A stretch of DNA of 64,000 nucleotides from Neptunicella sp048268085 (GTDB lineage: Bacteria; Pseudomonadota; Gammaproteobacteria; Enterobacterales; Alteromonadaceae), in contig NZ_JBLWWF010000007.1 of the NCBI RefSeq assembly GCF_048268085.1, positions 124,001 through 188,000 on the forward strand, written 5' to 3'. The notes under the pieces are model-generated. The model made no database searches and was not told the DNA's origin. It saw nothing but the letters and a program-made list of their open reading frames with translations. Below are positions 41,839 through 51,465 of this stretch, one piece after another. The number at the start of each line of letters is the position of its first letter. Within the stretch, counting starts at the first letter, position 1. Made by a program: the position numbers and the translations under genes.

Positions 41839-41998
41839 TGTCCGCTTAAAAGACTGAATTTAGTTGCCGCTAATTTAGCTTGTTTTATTCATTCAAGTAA
41901 GTATCAACAAAAATACCCATTCCAAACGTTTTATACCCAACCCATTGTCGCGATGTGTGTCATGTTGCCGACCTATTCATCCTTTGGGTGGAGACATA

Positions 41999-42023
41999 AA
42001 AAAAGCATCCTTTCAGATGCTTT
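41999..42023 (-). terminator. Terminator after ihfA
   Basis: On the minus strand AAAGCATC-TGAAAG-GATGCTTT is followed by a T-run; it ends the pheST-ihfA transcript. Confidence 0.82.
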
Positions 42024-42029
42024 ATTAAT

Positions 42030-42320
42030 TTACAACTTAGCGTTTTCTACGCGACTCTTAAGCTTTTGCCCGGGCCTAAAGGTAACAACCCTTCTGGCTC
42101 TAATCGGAATATCTTCGCCCGTTTTTGGATTTCTCCCTGGACGTTCATTTTTCTGGCGTAAGTCAAAATTACCAAAACCTGACAGTTTGACCTGCTCTCC
42201 GGCTTCAAGCGCTTCTCTTACTTCCTCAAAAAATGTTTCGACCAATTCCTTTGCATCACGCTTGTTGATCCCCAACTTCTCAAATAAATGATCCGCCATT
42301 TCTGCTTTGGTGAGTGCCAT
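42030..42320 (-). CDS. ihfA: Integration host factor alpha subunit
   Basis: A 96-residue DNA-bending protein. MALTKAEMADHLFEKLGINKR, then the KLSGFGNFDLRQKNERPGRNPKTGE motif with the Pro that intercalates DNA. It pairs with IHF beta to bend DNA by about 160 degrees in recombination and transcription. It lies four bases after pheT, as in E. coli. Confidence 0.97.
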   Translation of the reverse strand: MALTKAEMADHLFEKLGINKRDAKELVETFFEEVREALEAGEQVKLSGFGNFDLRQKNERPGRNPKTGEDIPIRARRVVTFRPGQKLKSRVENAKL

Positions 42321-42324
42321 ATAT

Positions 42325-44724
42325 TCATTCCCTCAAGGATGCATCAAATTTCTCGGACAATACCGATACGATGTCGTTAACCATTGCCTGAATTTCTTGC
42401 TCTTCAAGTGTTTTTGTCGAGTCTTGTAAAGTTAAAGAGATTGCCAAACTTTTCTTACCATCAGCAACCCCCTTGCCTTTGTAGACATCGAACAAGTTTA
42501 GGCCAACTAATTGATTTACGCTACATTTTTCAATAGTAGACAGTATTTCGCCAATTGCAATTTGTTCATCAACAACAATCGCAATATCGCGCTTATTAGC
42601 TGGGTATTTGGATATTTCTTTCGCTGACGGCAATTGTCTTTGAGAGACCTTATCCAGATAAAGTTCAAATGCGAGTACTTTAGCATTTAAACCCAGTTTT
42701 TTATCGAACTGTGGATGCACTGCACCAACATACCCCACTAATTCATCAGCACAATAAATTTCGGCGGTTTGGCCTGGGTGTAAGGCGCTATGTTGAGCCG
42801 CTTTAAAACTGAATTGGCCTGAGTTAGCCGTGTTGGCTAACAGCATTTCAACGTCGGCTTTTATATCGTAAAAATCAACCGATTCAGCACCAAGATCCCA
42901 ATGTTCACCATGACGGCTACCAGAGATACCCCCTGCGATCATTGCCTCCTGACGCACACCATTTTCAGCATTTTGATCAGGAATAAAACGTAAGCCTGTT
43001 TCAAATAAACGGATACGCCCCTGCTGCCGTTTCTGGTTGTATGACACAGCTTGTAACAATCCAGTCCATAAGCTTACTCGCATAACCGACATATCTGATG
43101 AAATCGGATGAGGTAACACTAAGCCAGGCAAATTGGGAAATAATGCTGATTGAACCGCAGGATCAACAAATGAATAGGTAATCGCTTCCTGATAACCACG
43201 ATTAATCATGGTTTGCTTTAACATATTTAATGGCAGTTCAGCTTCACGACGGGTTGAAAGTTGTAAATGTGCCAACGGCGCCTGATCGGTAATATTGTTA
43301 TACCCATATACTCTGGCAACTTCTTCAATTAAGTCTTCTTCAATACTAATATCAAAACGATAGGTAGGCACTGTCACATGCCATTCCAAGCCACTATCAG
43401 TTTGATTAGACTGCACATCAAAACCTAAGCGTTGTAGGATTTCCTGTACTTGTTCAGGCGCAATTTCAACTCCCAATAAACGGAATAGCCGTGCCTGACG
43501 TAACACCACCTGAGCGGCCTGTGGAATAAATTGTTCATCAACTGCTTCAACAATTGGCCCAGCCTGTCCACCGACGATACTTAACAGTAATGCGGTCGCC
43601 CGTTCCATCGCTGTACGTTGTAATTGCGGATCCACACCTCGTTCATAACGATGGGATGCATCAGTATGTAAACCATATTGACGGGCGCGGCCTGTAATGG
43701 CGAGTGGAGCGAAAAAAGCACTTTCCAGAAAAATGTCTGAACTGTTTGCCGTCACTCCGGAATCTAAACCACCAAATATGCCTGCCATTGCTAATGCTTT
43801 GTTATCATCGGCAATCACTAAAGTATCAGACTTGAGTTCGACTTCATTACCATCCAATAATACCAATTTCTCTTTATCGTTGGCCAAACGCACATCAATT
43901 TCACCCTCAATTTTTGACAAATCAAAGGCATGCATGGGATGTCCCATTTCCAATAATACGAAATTGGTTACGTCCACCACTGGATCGATACTACGCACTC
44001 CACAGCGGCGTAATTTTTCCTTTAACCATAACGGAGTTGCCGTGTTCAGGTTAATCCCTTTGATAACCCTGCCAAGATAACGGGGGCACGCCTGAGGTGC
44101 AGACAGTTTAATACCGCGTTTATCATCAATACTGGCAGCAACCGGTTCTACTTGTGGAGCGGTAACAGCCGCCTGATTTAACACCCCCACTTCACGGGCT
44201 AAACCACGAATACCTAAACAATCGGCGCGATTAGGCGTCAAATCCACTTCAATAGTCGAGTCATCCAATTGTAAATAATCCCGAATATCAACACCAATAG
44301 GCGCATCGAGTGGCAATTCAATAATACCATCGTGATCATCAGACAACTGTAATTCCGAGTTAGAACACAACATGCCAAAAGAAGGCTGACCGCGTAATTT
44401 AGCTTTTTTAATCTTAAAATCACCGGGCAATACGGCCCCCACCATCGCTACCGCGACTTTTAAGCCTTGACGGCAATTAGGCGCACCACAAACAATATCG
44501 ATAAGCTCATCTTGGCCAACATTAATTTTTGTCACCTGCAATTTATCGGCATCCGGGTGTGGGCCACATTCCACTACTTCACCGATAATCACACCACTAA
44601 ACTGACCTGCGACAGGCTCAACACCGTCAACTTCCAACCCGGCCATAGTAATTTGATGGGCAAGTTGTTCAGTAGATACTGCGGGGTTCACCCACTCTCT
44701 TAACCACTTTTCACTGAATTTCAT
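42325..44724 (-). CDS. pheT: Phenylalanyl-tRNA synthetase beta subunit
   Basis: A 799-residue subunit, full family length. The N-terminal tRNA-binding domain has GVIIGEVVECGPHPDADKL, the B3/B4 editing part follows with KLRRCGVRSIDPVVDVTNF and GHPMHAFDL, B5 with ERGVDPQLQRTAMERA, and the C-terminal anticodon-binding fold has YPANKRDIAIVVDE. It forms a heterotetramer with PheS. Confidence 0.97.
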   Translation of the reverse strand: MKFSEKWLREWVNPAVSTEQLAHQITMAGLEVDGVEPVAGQFSGVIIGEVVECGPHPDADKLQVTKINVGQDELIDIVCGAPNCRQGLKVAVAMVGAVLPGDFKIKKAKLRGQPSFGMLCSNSELQLSDDHDGIIELPLDAPIGVDIRDYLQLDDSTIEVDLTPNRADCLGIRGLAREVGVLNQAAVTAPQVEPVAASIDDKRGIKLSAPQACPRYLGRVIKGINLNTATPLWLKEKLRRCGVRSIDPVVDVTNFVLLEMGHPMHAFDLSKIEGEIDVRLANDKEKLVLLDGNEVELKSDTLVIADDNKALAMAGIFGGLDSGVTANSSDIFLESAFFAPLAITGRARQYGLHTDASHRYERGVDPQLQRTAMERATALLLSIVGGQAGPIVEAVDEQFIPQAAQVVLRQARLFRLLGVEIAPEQVQEILQRLGFDVQSNQTDSGLEWHVTVPTYRFDISIEEDLIEEVARVYGYNNITDQAPLAHLQLSTRREAELPLNMLKQTMINRGYQEAITYSFVDPAVQSALFPNLPGLVLPHPISSDMSVMRVSLWTGLLQAVSYNQKRQQGRIRLFETGLRFIPDQNAENGVRQEAMIAGGISGSRHGEHWDLGAESVDFYDIKADVEMLLANTANSGQFSFKAAQHSALHPGQTAEIYCADELVGYVGAVHPQFDKKLGLNAKVLAFELYLDKVSQRQLPSAKEISKYPANKRDIAIVVDEQIAIGEILSTIEKCSVNQLVGLNLFDVYKGKGVADGKKSLAISLTLQDSTKTLEEQEIQAMVNDIVSVLSEKFDASLRE

Positions 44725-44736
44725 TGTTATTTGCCC

Positions 44737-45717
44737 TTACTTGAACTGTTTGATAAAACGCAAATCGTTTTCGAAGAATGAACGCAAATCATTAACGCCA
44801 TAGCGGATCATCGTCAGCCGTTCCACCCCAATTCCAAAGGCAAAACCGGTATATTCTTCCGGATCAATATTGACTGCTTTAAGTACATTAGGATGCACCA
44901 TTCCGCAACCTAACACTTCTAACCACTTGCCATTTTCCTGCATCACGTCCACTTCAGCTGAAGGCTCGGTAAAAGGAAAATAGGAAGGACGAAAACGCAC
45001 TTCCAGTTCACGTTCAAAAAAGTGATTTAAAAAGTCATGCAAAATGCCCTTAAGCTCGGCAAAATTGACATTTTTATCTACCATCAACCCTTCAACCTGG
45101 TGAAACATGGGTGTATGAGTCTGATCGTAATCGTTCCGATACACCCGCCCAGGAGAAATAATGCGTAACGGTGGCTGCTCGGTTTCCATCGTACGAATTT
45201 GTACCCCTGACGTTTGAGTACGCAGCATCAGGTTAGGATTAAAATAAAATGTATCGTGATCAGCGCGAGCCGGGTGATGGGCAGGAATATTCAGTGCATC
45301 AAAGTTATGGAAACCATCTTCCACTTCAGGACCCGTTTTGACACTAAATCCAATGCTACTAAAAAAGTTTTCCATCCGCTCGATAGTACGACTGACCGGA
45401 TGTAATCCGCCCATTTCAGTGCTTCGTCCAGGAAGGGTGACATCAATAGTTTCAGCGGCCAGTTTGGCATTAAGTTCAGCTGCTTTTAATTCTTCACCTC
45501 GAAGATGAATAATCTGCTGAATTTGTTGTTTCGCCTGATTGATTTTTTGCCCTGCTGCAGGACGTTCTTCATTGGATAATTTACCTAACCCTTTTAGAAG
45601 TTCAGTCAACTTACCTTTTTTGCCCAGATATTCCACTCGAACTACATCCAGCTCGGCAGGCTGAGATGCACTATTTATCTGTTCTTCGGCTTGTTTAATT
45701 ATGGCAATTAAGTCCAT
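44737..45717 (-). CDS. pheS: Phenylalanyl-tRNA synthetase alpha subunit
   Basis: A 326-residue catalytic subunit. GGAG lies five bases before the ATG at 45717. An N-terminal coiled coil is followed by class II motifs: HPVSRTIERMENFF and RTQTSGVQIRTM, FRPSYFPFTEPSAEVDV, and GFAFGIGVERLTMIRYG. The gap upstream (45718-45987) has the rplT terminator and a likely promoter. I see no pheM-type leader peptide with Phe codons. Confidence 0.97.
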   Translation of the reverse strand: MDLIAIIKQAEEQINSASQPAELDVVRVEYLGKKGKLTELLKGLGKLSNEERPAAGQKINQAKQQIQQIIHLRGEELKAAELNAKLAAETIDVTLPGRSTEMGGLHPVSRTIERMENFFSSIGFSVKTGPEVEDGFHNFDALNIPAHHPARADHDTFYFNPNLMLRTQTSGVQIRTMETEQPPLRIISPGRVYRNDYDQTHTPMFHQVEGLMVDKNVNFAELKGILHDFLNHFFERELEVRFRPSYFPFTEPSAEVDVMQENGKWLEVLGCGMVHPNVLKAVNIDPEEYTGFAFGIGVERLTMIRYGVNDLRSFFENDLRFIKQFK

Positions 45718-45922
45718 TATTTCTCCAACATGCAAATACGTTTTTGCAAGGCCTCACTCGGCCACGATAAAAAAGGGAGATTTTACACGAAAAGGGCTTT
45801 TATCCGCCAGTTTTGCGACGATAAATTACTAATTTTTCAGTATTTAAATGAAATTGAACGAGCGTTTTAGTTTACTGGCAAGCAAACGACGCAAAAATAC
45901 ACTTTTTCCGTCGGCAGAAACG

Positions 45923-45952
45923 AAAAACGGGAAGCATCCTGCTTCCCGTTTT
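45923..45952 (-). terminator. Terminator after rplT
   Basis: AAAACGGGAAGCA-GGA-TGCTTCCCGTTTT on the minus strand: a perfect 13-pair stem with a T-run, between rplT and pheS. Confidence 0.9.
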
Positions 45953-45987
45953 CCGAAAGAACTTAAACTTAATTAATTAATAGTTAA

Positions 45988-46344
45988 TTAAGCCAATGCA
46001 CCTTTAGCCGCTTCGACTAATGCGCTGAATGCTGTTTTATCATGTACTGCGATGTCAGCCAGGATCTTACGATCGATTTCGACAGACGCTTTTTTCAGAC
46101 CGTTGATGAAACGGCTGTATGACAAACCATTTTGACGTGCCGCAGCATTAATACGTGCAATCCATAATTGACGGAATTGACGCTTACGCTGACGACGGTC
46201 ACGATATGCATATTGACCAGCTTTAGTTACTGCCTGAACAGCAACGCGGTAAACACGACTACGAGCACCGTAGTAACCTTTAGCCTGTTTTAATACTTTT
46301 TTGTGACGAGCACGGGCAACAACGCCCCTTGTAACTCTTGCCAT
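45988..46344 (-). CDS. rplT: 50S ribosomal protein L20
   Basis: A 118-residue ribosomal protein starting MARVTRGVVARARHKK with KAKGYYGAR-type sequence and a C-terminal SALVEAAKGAL. It binds 23S rRNA early in assembly and in E. coli also represses rpmI-rplT translation. Third gene of the infC-rpmI-rplT operon. Confidence 0.98.
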   Translation of the reverse strand: MARVTRGVVARARHKKVLKQAKGYYGARSRVYRVAVQAVTKAGQYAYRDRRQRKRQFRQLWIARINAAARQNGLSYSRFINGLKKASVEIDRKILADIAVHDKTAFSALVEAAKGALA

Positions 46345-46361
46345 TATTCAGTCTCCTTAGT

Positions 46362-46559
46362 TTAAGCGTACGGCAACATGCGTTGGATTAACGCAGTATC
46401 CGAATCATGGGCCAATTTTTTGCCACGTAAGTGACGTTTACGCTTAGAACTCTTCTTGGTCAAAATATGACGCAAGTGAGACTGTTTAGTCTTAAAGCGA
46501 CCGGAAGCTGATTTTTTAAAACGCTTCGCGGCACCGCTATGGGATTTCATTTTAGACAT
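46362..46559 (-). CDS. rpmI: 50S ribosomal protein L35
   Basis: A 65-residue basic protein: MSKMKSHSGAAKRFKKS, then HLRHILTKKSSKRKRHLRG. Typical length. It lies between infC and rplT with 17 bases to rplT. Confidence 0.98.
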   Translation of the reverse strand: MSKMKSHSGAAKRFKKSASGRFKTKQSHLRHILTKKSSKRKRHLRGKKLAHDSDTALIQRMLPYA

Positions 46560-46658
46560 TGCTAAAACTCCGCATTTTTAAATAAAGGGTTTAAAACCCT
46601 AATAGTTTCAACATGATAGCAAGGTGAACAGTGATGAGCTGTTACTTGTATACCTTAA

Positions 46659-47201
46659 CTACCGCTTTATAGGGGCTAACACCATGATCATCTGACGACC
46701 CTCTACCCGATTAGGGAAAGATTCGCAGTTGGCAATGTCTTCTAAATCAGCTTTAACCCGATTAAGTTGTTCAATGCCAATCTCTTGGTGTGCCATTTCA
46801 CGTCCGCGGAAACGGATTGTTACTTTGGCTTTATCACCGCCTTCAAGAAAGCGACGCAGGTTGCGCAGTTTTACCTGGTAATCGCCTTCATCCGTGCCAG
46901 GGCGAAATTTAATCTCCTTGACCTGAATTTGTTTTTGTTTCTTTCTCTGCTCTTTTACAGCTTTGCTCTTTTCAAAGAGGAACTTACCGTAGTCCATAAT
47001 TTTACAAACCGGTGGTTCCGCATTTGGGCTAATTTCGACTAAGTCCAAATCCAACTGAACGGCGGCATTTAATGCTTCATCGATACTGACTACACCTAAT
47101 TGCTCACCATCCTTGCCAACTAAACGAACCTCTTTTGCTTCTATTTCTTCGTTGATAGATGCTTTGTCCGCAGCCGAACCTTTATTGTTAGCGCCTTTAA
47201 T
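46659..47201 (-). CDS. infC: Translation initiation factor IF-3, AUU start
   Basis: A 180-residue factor, the E. coli length, when begun at ATT (47201). GGAGG lies eight bases upstream of that ATT, and no ATG or GTG occurs at this point; the first internal ATG is at 47054 and would remove the N-terminal domain. The protein opens with KGANNKGSAADKASINEEI and EVRLVGKDGEQLGVVS, then VEISPNAEPPVCKIMDYGKFLFE. An AUU start is the known basis of IF-3 autoregulation. Confidence 0.96.
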   Translation of the reverse strand: MKGANNKGSAADKASINEEIEAKEVRLVGKDGEQLGVVSIDEALNAAVQLDLDLVEISPNAEPPVCKIMDYGKFLFEKSKAVKEQRKKQKQIQVKEIKFRPGTDEGDYQVKLRNLRRFLEGGDKAKVTIRFRGREMAHQEIGIEQLNRVKADLEDIANCESFPNRVEGRQMIMVLAPIKR

Positions 47202-47220
47202 ATGCTATTCCTCCAGGAAA

Positions 47221-49137
47221 TTAATCAAAATATTTGCTACTGACCTGTTGTTGAAGCTTGCCAATCAAGTCTTCAACACTCAACTTACCCAGGTCTTCAC
47301 CTTTACGAGTCCTTACTGCAACTTGGTTTGACTCCATTTCTTGATCGCCAATTACCAACATGTAAGGAACACGCTTAAGCGTGTGCTCGCGGATTTTAAA
47401 GCCTATCTTCTCATTTCTCAAGTCCGACTTGACTCTAAATCCAGATTCTTTCAGTGTTTTTTCAAGTTTTTTGACATAAGCAGCCTGATTATCGGTAATA
47501 TTCATGATTACCACCTGTAACGGTGCCAGCCATAATGGGAATAATCCAGCGTACTGCTCAGTTAAAATTCCGATAAAGCGTTCCAGTGAACCTAAAGTTG
47601 CACGATGGATCATGACCGGTACTTTCTTTTCACCATCTTCAGCCACATAAGTCGAACCCAGTCGTCCTGGCATAGAAAAGTCCAACTGTACAGTTCCGCA
47701 CTGCCAGGCTCGATCAAGACAGTCATATAAGGTGAATTCGATTTTGGGTCCATAAAATGCGCCTTCGCCCGGTAAGTATTGGAATTCAATTCCTTTACTA
47801 TCTAGTGCGGCAGCCAATTTTTGTTCCGCTTTGTCCCATATCTCATCACTACCGACTCGTTGTTCAGGACGAGTTGACAGTTTGACCACGATATTTTCAA
47901 AACCAAAGGTCTTGTAAGTTTCGTAGATCATATCGATACAACGACCTACTTCATCCAGAATTTGCTCTTCAGTACAGAAAATATGTGCGTCGTCTTGAGT
48001 AAATCCACGTACCCGCATTAAACCGTGCAAGGCACCTGATGGTTCATTACGGTGACAACAACCAAATTCAGCCATTCGTAATGGTAAATCACGATATGAT
48101 TTCAGTCCCTGATTAAAGATTTGCACATGACCAGGACAGTTCATTGGTTTTATTGCGTACTCACGTTTTTCTGATTCGGTGGTAAACATATTTTCGGCAT
48201 ACTTATCCCAATGGCCTGATTTTTCCCACAAGGACCGATCCATCATTAATGGACCTTTCACTTCACCGTAATCATATTTACGTTGCTTTTCACGAATAAA
48301 CTTTTCTAGCTCGGTGTAAATCGTCCAGCCATCATTATGCCAAAACACCATGCCAGGTGCTTCTTCCTGCCAATGAAATAAATCCAGTGTTTTACCAATT
48401 TTACGGTGGTCACGTTTTTCAGCTTCTTCTAAACGCACTAAATAACTGGCTAACTGTTTTTTATCGGCCCAAGCAGTGCCATAAATCCGCTGCAACATTT
48501 TATTGTCGCTATTACCTCGCCAGTAGGCTCCGGCCACTTTCATCAATTTAAAATGCTGACAAAAACGCATATTGGGGACATGAGGACCACGACACATATC
48601 GATGTATTCTTCGTGATGGTACAACCCGGGATGATCGCCCTTGTCTATATTGTCATCCAGAATCTCGATTTTGTAGGATTCACCGCGACTTTCAAAGGTA
48701 TCCCGCGCTTGCTGCCAGTTGACGACTTTTTTAACGACGTCGTAATTCGTTTTAGCTAACGCCTTCATGCGCTTTTCTAAGGCATCCAAGTCTTCTTGAG
48801 ATAAGGGACGGTCAATATCCACGTCATAATAAAAGCCGTTATCAATAACAGGACCGATAGCCATTTTGGTATCAGGCCACAATTGTTTGATAGCATGACC
48901 TAATAAATGCGCACAGGAATGGCGAATAATTTCAATGCCATCGTCATCCCGAGCCGTAATAATTTGCAACGCAGCATCTTTTTCGATCAAATCACAAGCA
49001 TCAACTAACTGACCATCGACCTTGCCTGCAATTGTCGCTTTGGCTAAACCAGGACCAATATCATTAGCAACATCAAGAACAGAAACAGATTCAGAAAATT
49101 GGCGTTGGCTGCCATCGGGAAGTGTTATTAAAGGCAT
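47221..49137 (-). CDS. thrS: Threonyl-tRNA synthetase
   Basis: A 638-residue synthetase. The start MPLITLPDGSQ at 49137 has AGGA upstream. The TGS domain is followed by the editing domain with HSCAHLLGHAIKQLWP (HxxxH) and CRGPHV, and the class II core with MNCPGHVQIF, RNEPSGALHGLMRVRGFTQDD and a C-terminal anticodon domain (IMNITDNQAAY). The leader carries a tRNA-Thr-like hairpin. Confidence 0.97.
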   Translation of the reverse strand: MPLITLPDGSQRQFSESVSVLDVANDIGPGLAKATIAGKVDGQLVDACDLIEKDAALQIITARDDDGIEIIRHSCAHLLGHAIKQLWPDTKMAIGPVIDNGFYYDVDIDRPLSQEDLDALEKRMKALAKTNYDVVKKVVNWQQARDTFESRGESYKIEILDDNIDKGDHPGLYHHEEYIDMCRGPHVPNMRFCQHFKLMKVAGAYWRGNSDNKMLQRIYGTAWADKKQLASYLVRLEEAEKRDHRKIGKTLDLFHWQEEAPGMVFWHNDGWTIYTELEKFIREKQRKYDYGEVKGPLMMDRSLWEKSGHWDKYAENMFTTESEKREYAIKPMNCPGHVQIFNQGLKSYRDLPLRMAEFGCCHRNEPSGALHGLMRVRGFTQDDAHIFCTEEQILDEVGRCIDMIYETYKTFGFENIVVKLSTRPEQRVGSDEIWDKAEQKLAAALDSKGIEFQYLPGEGAFYGPKIEFTLYDCLDRAWQCGTVQLDFSMPGRLGSTYVAEDGEKKVPVMIHRATLGSLERFIGILTEQYAGLFPLWLAPLQVVIMNITDNQAAYVKKLEKTLKESGFRVKSDLRNEKIGFKIREHTLKRVPYMLVIGDQEMESNQVAVRTRKGEDLGKLSVEDLIGKLQQQVSSKYFD

Positions 49138-49153
49138 GTAAATTCCTAATACA

Positions 49154-49177
49154 GTGGTGACACAAACCAAGTGCCAC
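49154..49177 (-). promoter_or_regulatory. Candidate thrS translational operator mimicking a tRNA-Thr anticodon arm
   Basis: On the minus strand GTGGCAC pairs with GTG and CCAC around a UCA bulge, leaving a seven-base loop TTGGTTT. The middle of the loop is GGT, the anticodon of tRNA-Thr(GGU), at the position an anticodon takes. It ends 16 bases before the thrS ATG. In E. coli, ThrRS binds a similar loop in its own mRNA and blocks translation. Confidence 0.55.
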
Positions 49178-49203
49178 ATGCAATTTAAATAGTTCAAAAA
49201 TAT

Positions 49204-49305
49204 AAAACACCCACTTCGGGGTGTTTTTTAGGCTAAGTCCAAAATAAATAAATAGAATGAACTGATATAGGGCGTACTATAACGAATTTGACGATAAAAA
49301 TGCAA
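49204..49305 (-). promoter_or_regulatory. thrS promoter and leader hairpin
   Basis: The minus strand has TTGCAT (49305-49300), an 18-base spacer and TATAGT (49281-49276). Downstream in the leader is AAAACACCC-ACTTCG-GGGTGTTTT (49204-49227 on the plus strand), a terminator-like stem with T-runs on both strands. It may be an attenuator of thrS or a domain of its operator. Confidence 0.55.
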
Positions 49306-49583
49306 TCTATGATTTTGAGTTTAACACTTGTCAATAGCCTTTATGGACGCGATTCAAGCATAAAGATTTAAAGTAGAAAATGATCATATTCGGCTCGTTC
49401 GTAAAATGTCACCATCAAACATAAAATAATCACCGTTATAAATCAGATGAGCGGCCCTCAAGAATAATTGTTAAAGCCTATTCCAGTGCAATCCAGTGAT
49501 CTGGATTCACAACATCATTAACCACTCATCTTTTCAAAAATATCGACCATAATTAACCAACGTTATCCAATTAGGTTTTAACT
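49306..49583. other. Intergenic stretch between thrS promoter and fructosamine kinase
   Basis: Part of a 446-base gap. Apart from the thrS control elements I see no gene, repeat or clear terminator here. The promoter of the fructosamine kinase gene should be in it, but no box pair stands out. Confidence 0.4.
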
Positions 49584-50444
49584 ATGTGGCAATATATTTA
49601 CGAACAGATTAGCGCGTCAATAGATGCCCCTTTTAGCTGTGATAAACCACGTTCGCTTAAAACCGCCAGTGACAAACAAATATATATTCTAGAAAACCCT
49701 CAGTACCAATTTTTTATTAAACTGGCAGCCAAAGGTCACAAATCACACTTTGAAGCTGAGGTAATAGGATTAGAGCATTTACGTATCGCGGGAGATCTTT
49801 ATATTCCGCAAGTCATAAGTTGCGGTATCACCGCCCAAAAAAGCTTTTTAATCTTGGAATACTTGCCTTTTACTTCGCCTACCGAATCAGATTGGCAACG
49901 CTTTGGGCAACAACTAGCCCAATTACATCAATTTGAACCACAATCTATGTATGGGTGGCAGGAAGATAATTATATTGGTGCGACAGTACAACCCAATCAA
50001 TGGCATAAAAAATGGGCCACTTTTTTTGCAGAACAACGTATTGGTTATCAATTACAACTGCTTAAAGAAAAAGGTCATGAATTAGCCAATATTGATTCGG
50101 TGATAGACAAGGTAAAAACCTTACTGCATAACCATCAGCCCGAGGCGAGTTTGCTGCATGGTGATTTATGGCAAGGTAATTGTAATTTTATCTATCAGCA
50201 AGCCTGTCTGTTTGATCCGGCTTGTTATTACGGCGACCGAGAAACCGATCTGGCCATGACCGAATTGTTCGGTAAATTTCCAATGCCTTTTTATCAAGGC
50301 TATAACCAAATATGGCCACTTGATGATGGTTATGAATACCGCAAACCTGTCTATCAGCTTTATCACATACTTAACCATGCTTTACTTTTTGGCGGTAACT
50401 ATTTGGCATCTGCACACAGTCTTATCATCAACCTTGATGTATAG
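49584..50444 (+). CDS. Fructosamine kinase family protein
   Basis: A 286-residue kinase of the FN3K/YniA type. It has FFIKLAAKGHKSHFEAEVIGLEHL (ATP Lys region), SFLILEYLPF, and the catalytic LLHGDLWQGNCNF, then LFDPACYYGDRETDLAM with the metal Asp. It phosphorylates protein-bound ketosamines or ribulosamines to start their repair. Length fits. Confidence 0.9.
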   Translation: MWQYIYEQISASIDAPFSCDKPRSLKTASDKQIYILENPQYQFFIKLAAKGHKSHFEAEVIGLEHLRIAGDLYIPQVISCGITAQKSFLILEYLPFTSPTESDWQRFGQQLAQLHQFEPQSMYGWQEDNYIGATVQPNQWHKKWATFFAEQRIGYQLQLLKEKGHELANIDSVIDKVKTLLHNHQPEASLLHGDLWQGNCNFIYQQACLFDPACYYGDRETDLAMTELFGKFPMPFYQGYNQIWPLDDGYEYRKPVYQLYHILNHALLFGGNYLASAHSLIINLDV

Positions 50445-50495
50445 CTGACTAAAATTTACAATCATTTCAAATAATTAGTCTTAAATAAGCTAACA

Positions 50496-51224
50496 ATGCA
50501 AAATAAAGTCATCCTTATTACCGGTGCCGCGAAACGCATTGGCGCCCATTGCGCAAAACACCTTCATCAGTTAGGCGCAAACATCATTATTCACTGTAAC
50601 CATTCTATTGAGGATGCAACTCAATTAGCCAATCAACTCAATGGTATCAGAGCTCATTCAGCTAAGGTCATTCAGGGCGACATTAGTGATTATCAGCAGT
50701 TGGACAATATTGCCCAACAAGCCAGACAAGCTTTCGGGCACATTAATGTTCTGGTCAATAATGCATCTACTTTTTATCCCAAAGCTTTTGGCGACAATAA
50801 TTTAGACGACTGGCAATCGCTAGTTGGCTCGAATATGCAGGGACCATTCTTTCTAACTCAGTATCTCAAAAAAGATTTACAACGAGATCATGGCGTTATC
50901 ATAAATATGCTAGATATTCATGCACAAAGCCCGCTAAACAACCATACTTTATATTGCATGGCGAAAGCCGCTCAGGCAATGATGACCAAATCCTTAGCGA
51001 TGGAACTCGCACCGCTAATCAGAGTCAACGGAATTGCCCCCGGCGCAATTATGTGGCCAGAAAACAGCATGGACAATCAAACCAAACAGGACATTCTGGC
51101 ACAAATTCCGTTGACCGAATTAGGCAGCGCTGAAGATATTGCACAAGCCATGGCCTATTTAATTCAGGCACCTTACGTTACCGGCCAAATTTTGGCGGTT
51201 GATGGAGGAAAAAGCTTGAATTAA
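50496..51224 (+). CDS. SDR pteridine reductase (FolM-like)
   Basis: A 242-residue short-chain reductase. The cofactor site is ITGAAKRIGAHCA, the TGxxxRxG type that binds NADPH in pteridine reductases. NNAS and the catalytic YCMAK follow, then RVNGIAPGAIMWP. FolM-like enzymes reduce dihydrofolate or dihydromonapterin. No folX or folate gene is next to it. Confidence 0.82.
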   Translation: MQNKVILITGAAKRIGAHCAKHLHQLGANIIIHCNHSIEDATQLANQLNGIRAHSAKVIQGDISDYQQLDNIAQQARQAFGHINVLVNNASTFYPKAFGDNNLDDWQSLVGSNMQGPFFLTQYLKKDLQRDHGVIINMLDIHAQSPLNNHTLYCMAKAAQAMMTKSLAMELAPLIRVNGIAPGAIMWPENSMDNQTKQDILAQIPLTELGSAEDIAQAMAYLIQAPYVTGQILAVDGGKSLN

Positions 51225-51241
51225 CGATCTCAGGAGACGTT

Positions 51242-51442
51242 ATGGACACTAAACATAAGATAATTGAATGCCCACATTGCGGGCATAAAATGCATATCGA
51301 CCTTGATTACAGCAATGGTGATCAGGATTATTTTGAAGATTGCACCAATTGCTGTAATCCTATTCATTTAAACTTACATATTAATGAGTTACGCCATACG
51401 CTGGAGCTGAATATTAGTTCAGATGACGAACAGATTTATTAA
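51242..51442 (+). CDS. CPXCG-motif cysteine-rich protein
   Basis: A 66-residue acidic protein with IECPHCGHKMHIDLDYS and DCTNCCNPIHLNL: two knuckles that should bind zinc. CAGGAG precedes the ATG. This family is conserved in gammaproteobacteria; function unknown. Confidence 0.85.
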   Translation: MDTKHKIIECPHCGHKMHIDLDYSNGDQDYFEDCTNCCNPIHLNLHINELRHTLELNISSDDEQIY

Positions 51443-51465
51443 ACCCTGTATCGCCAGACTAATCT

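Noticed and set aside
45718..45987. pheM-type leader peptide and attenuator for pheST
   Set aside because: No short frame with a run of Phe codons is seen; the only strong hairpin is explained as the rplT terminator.
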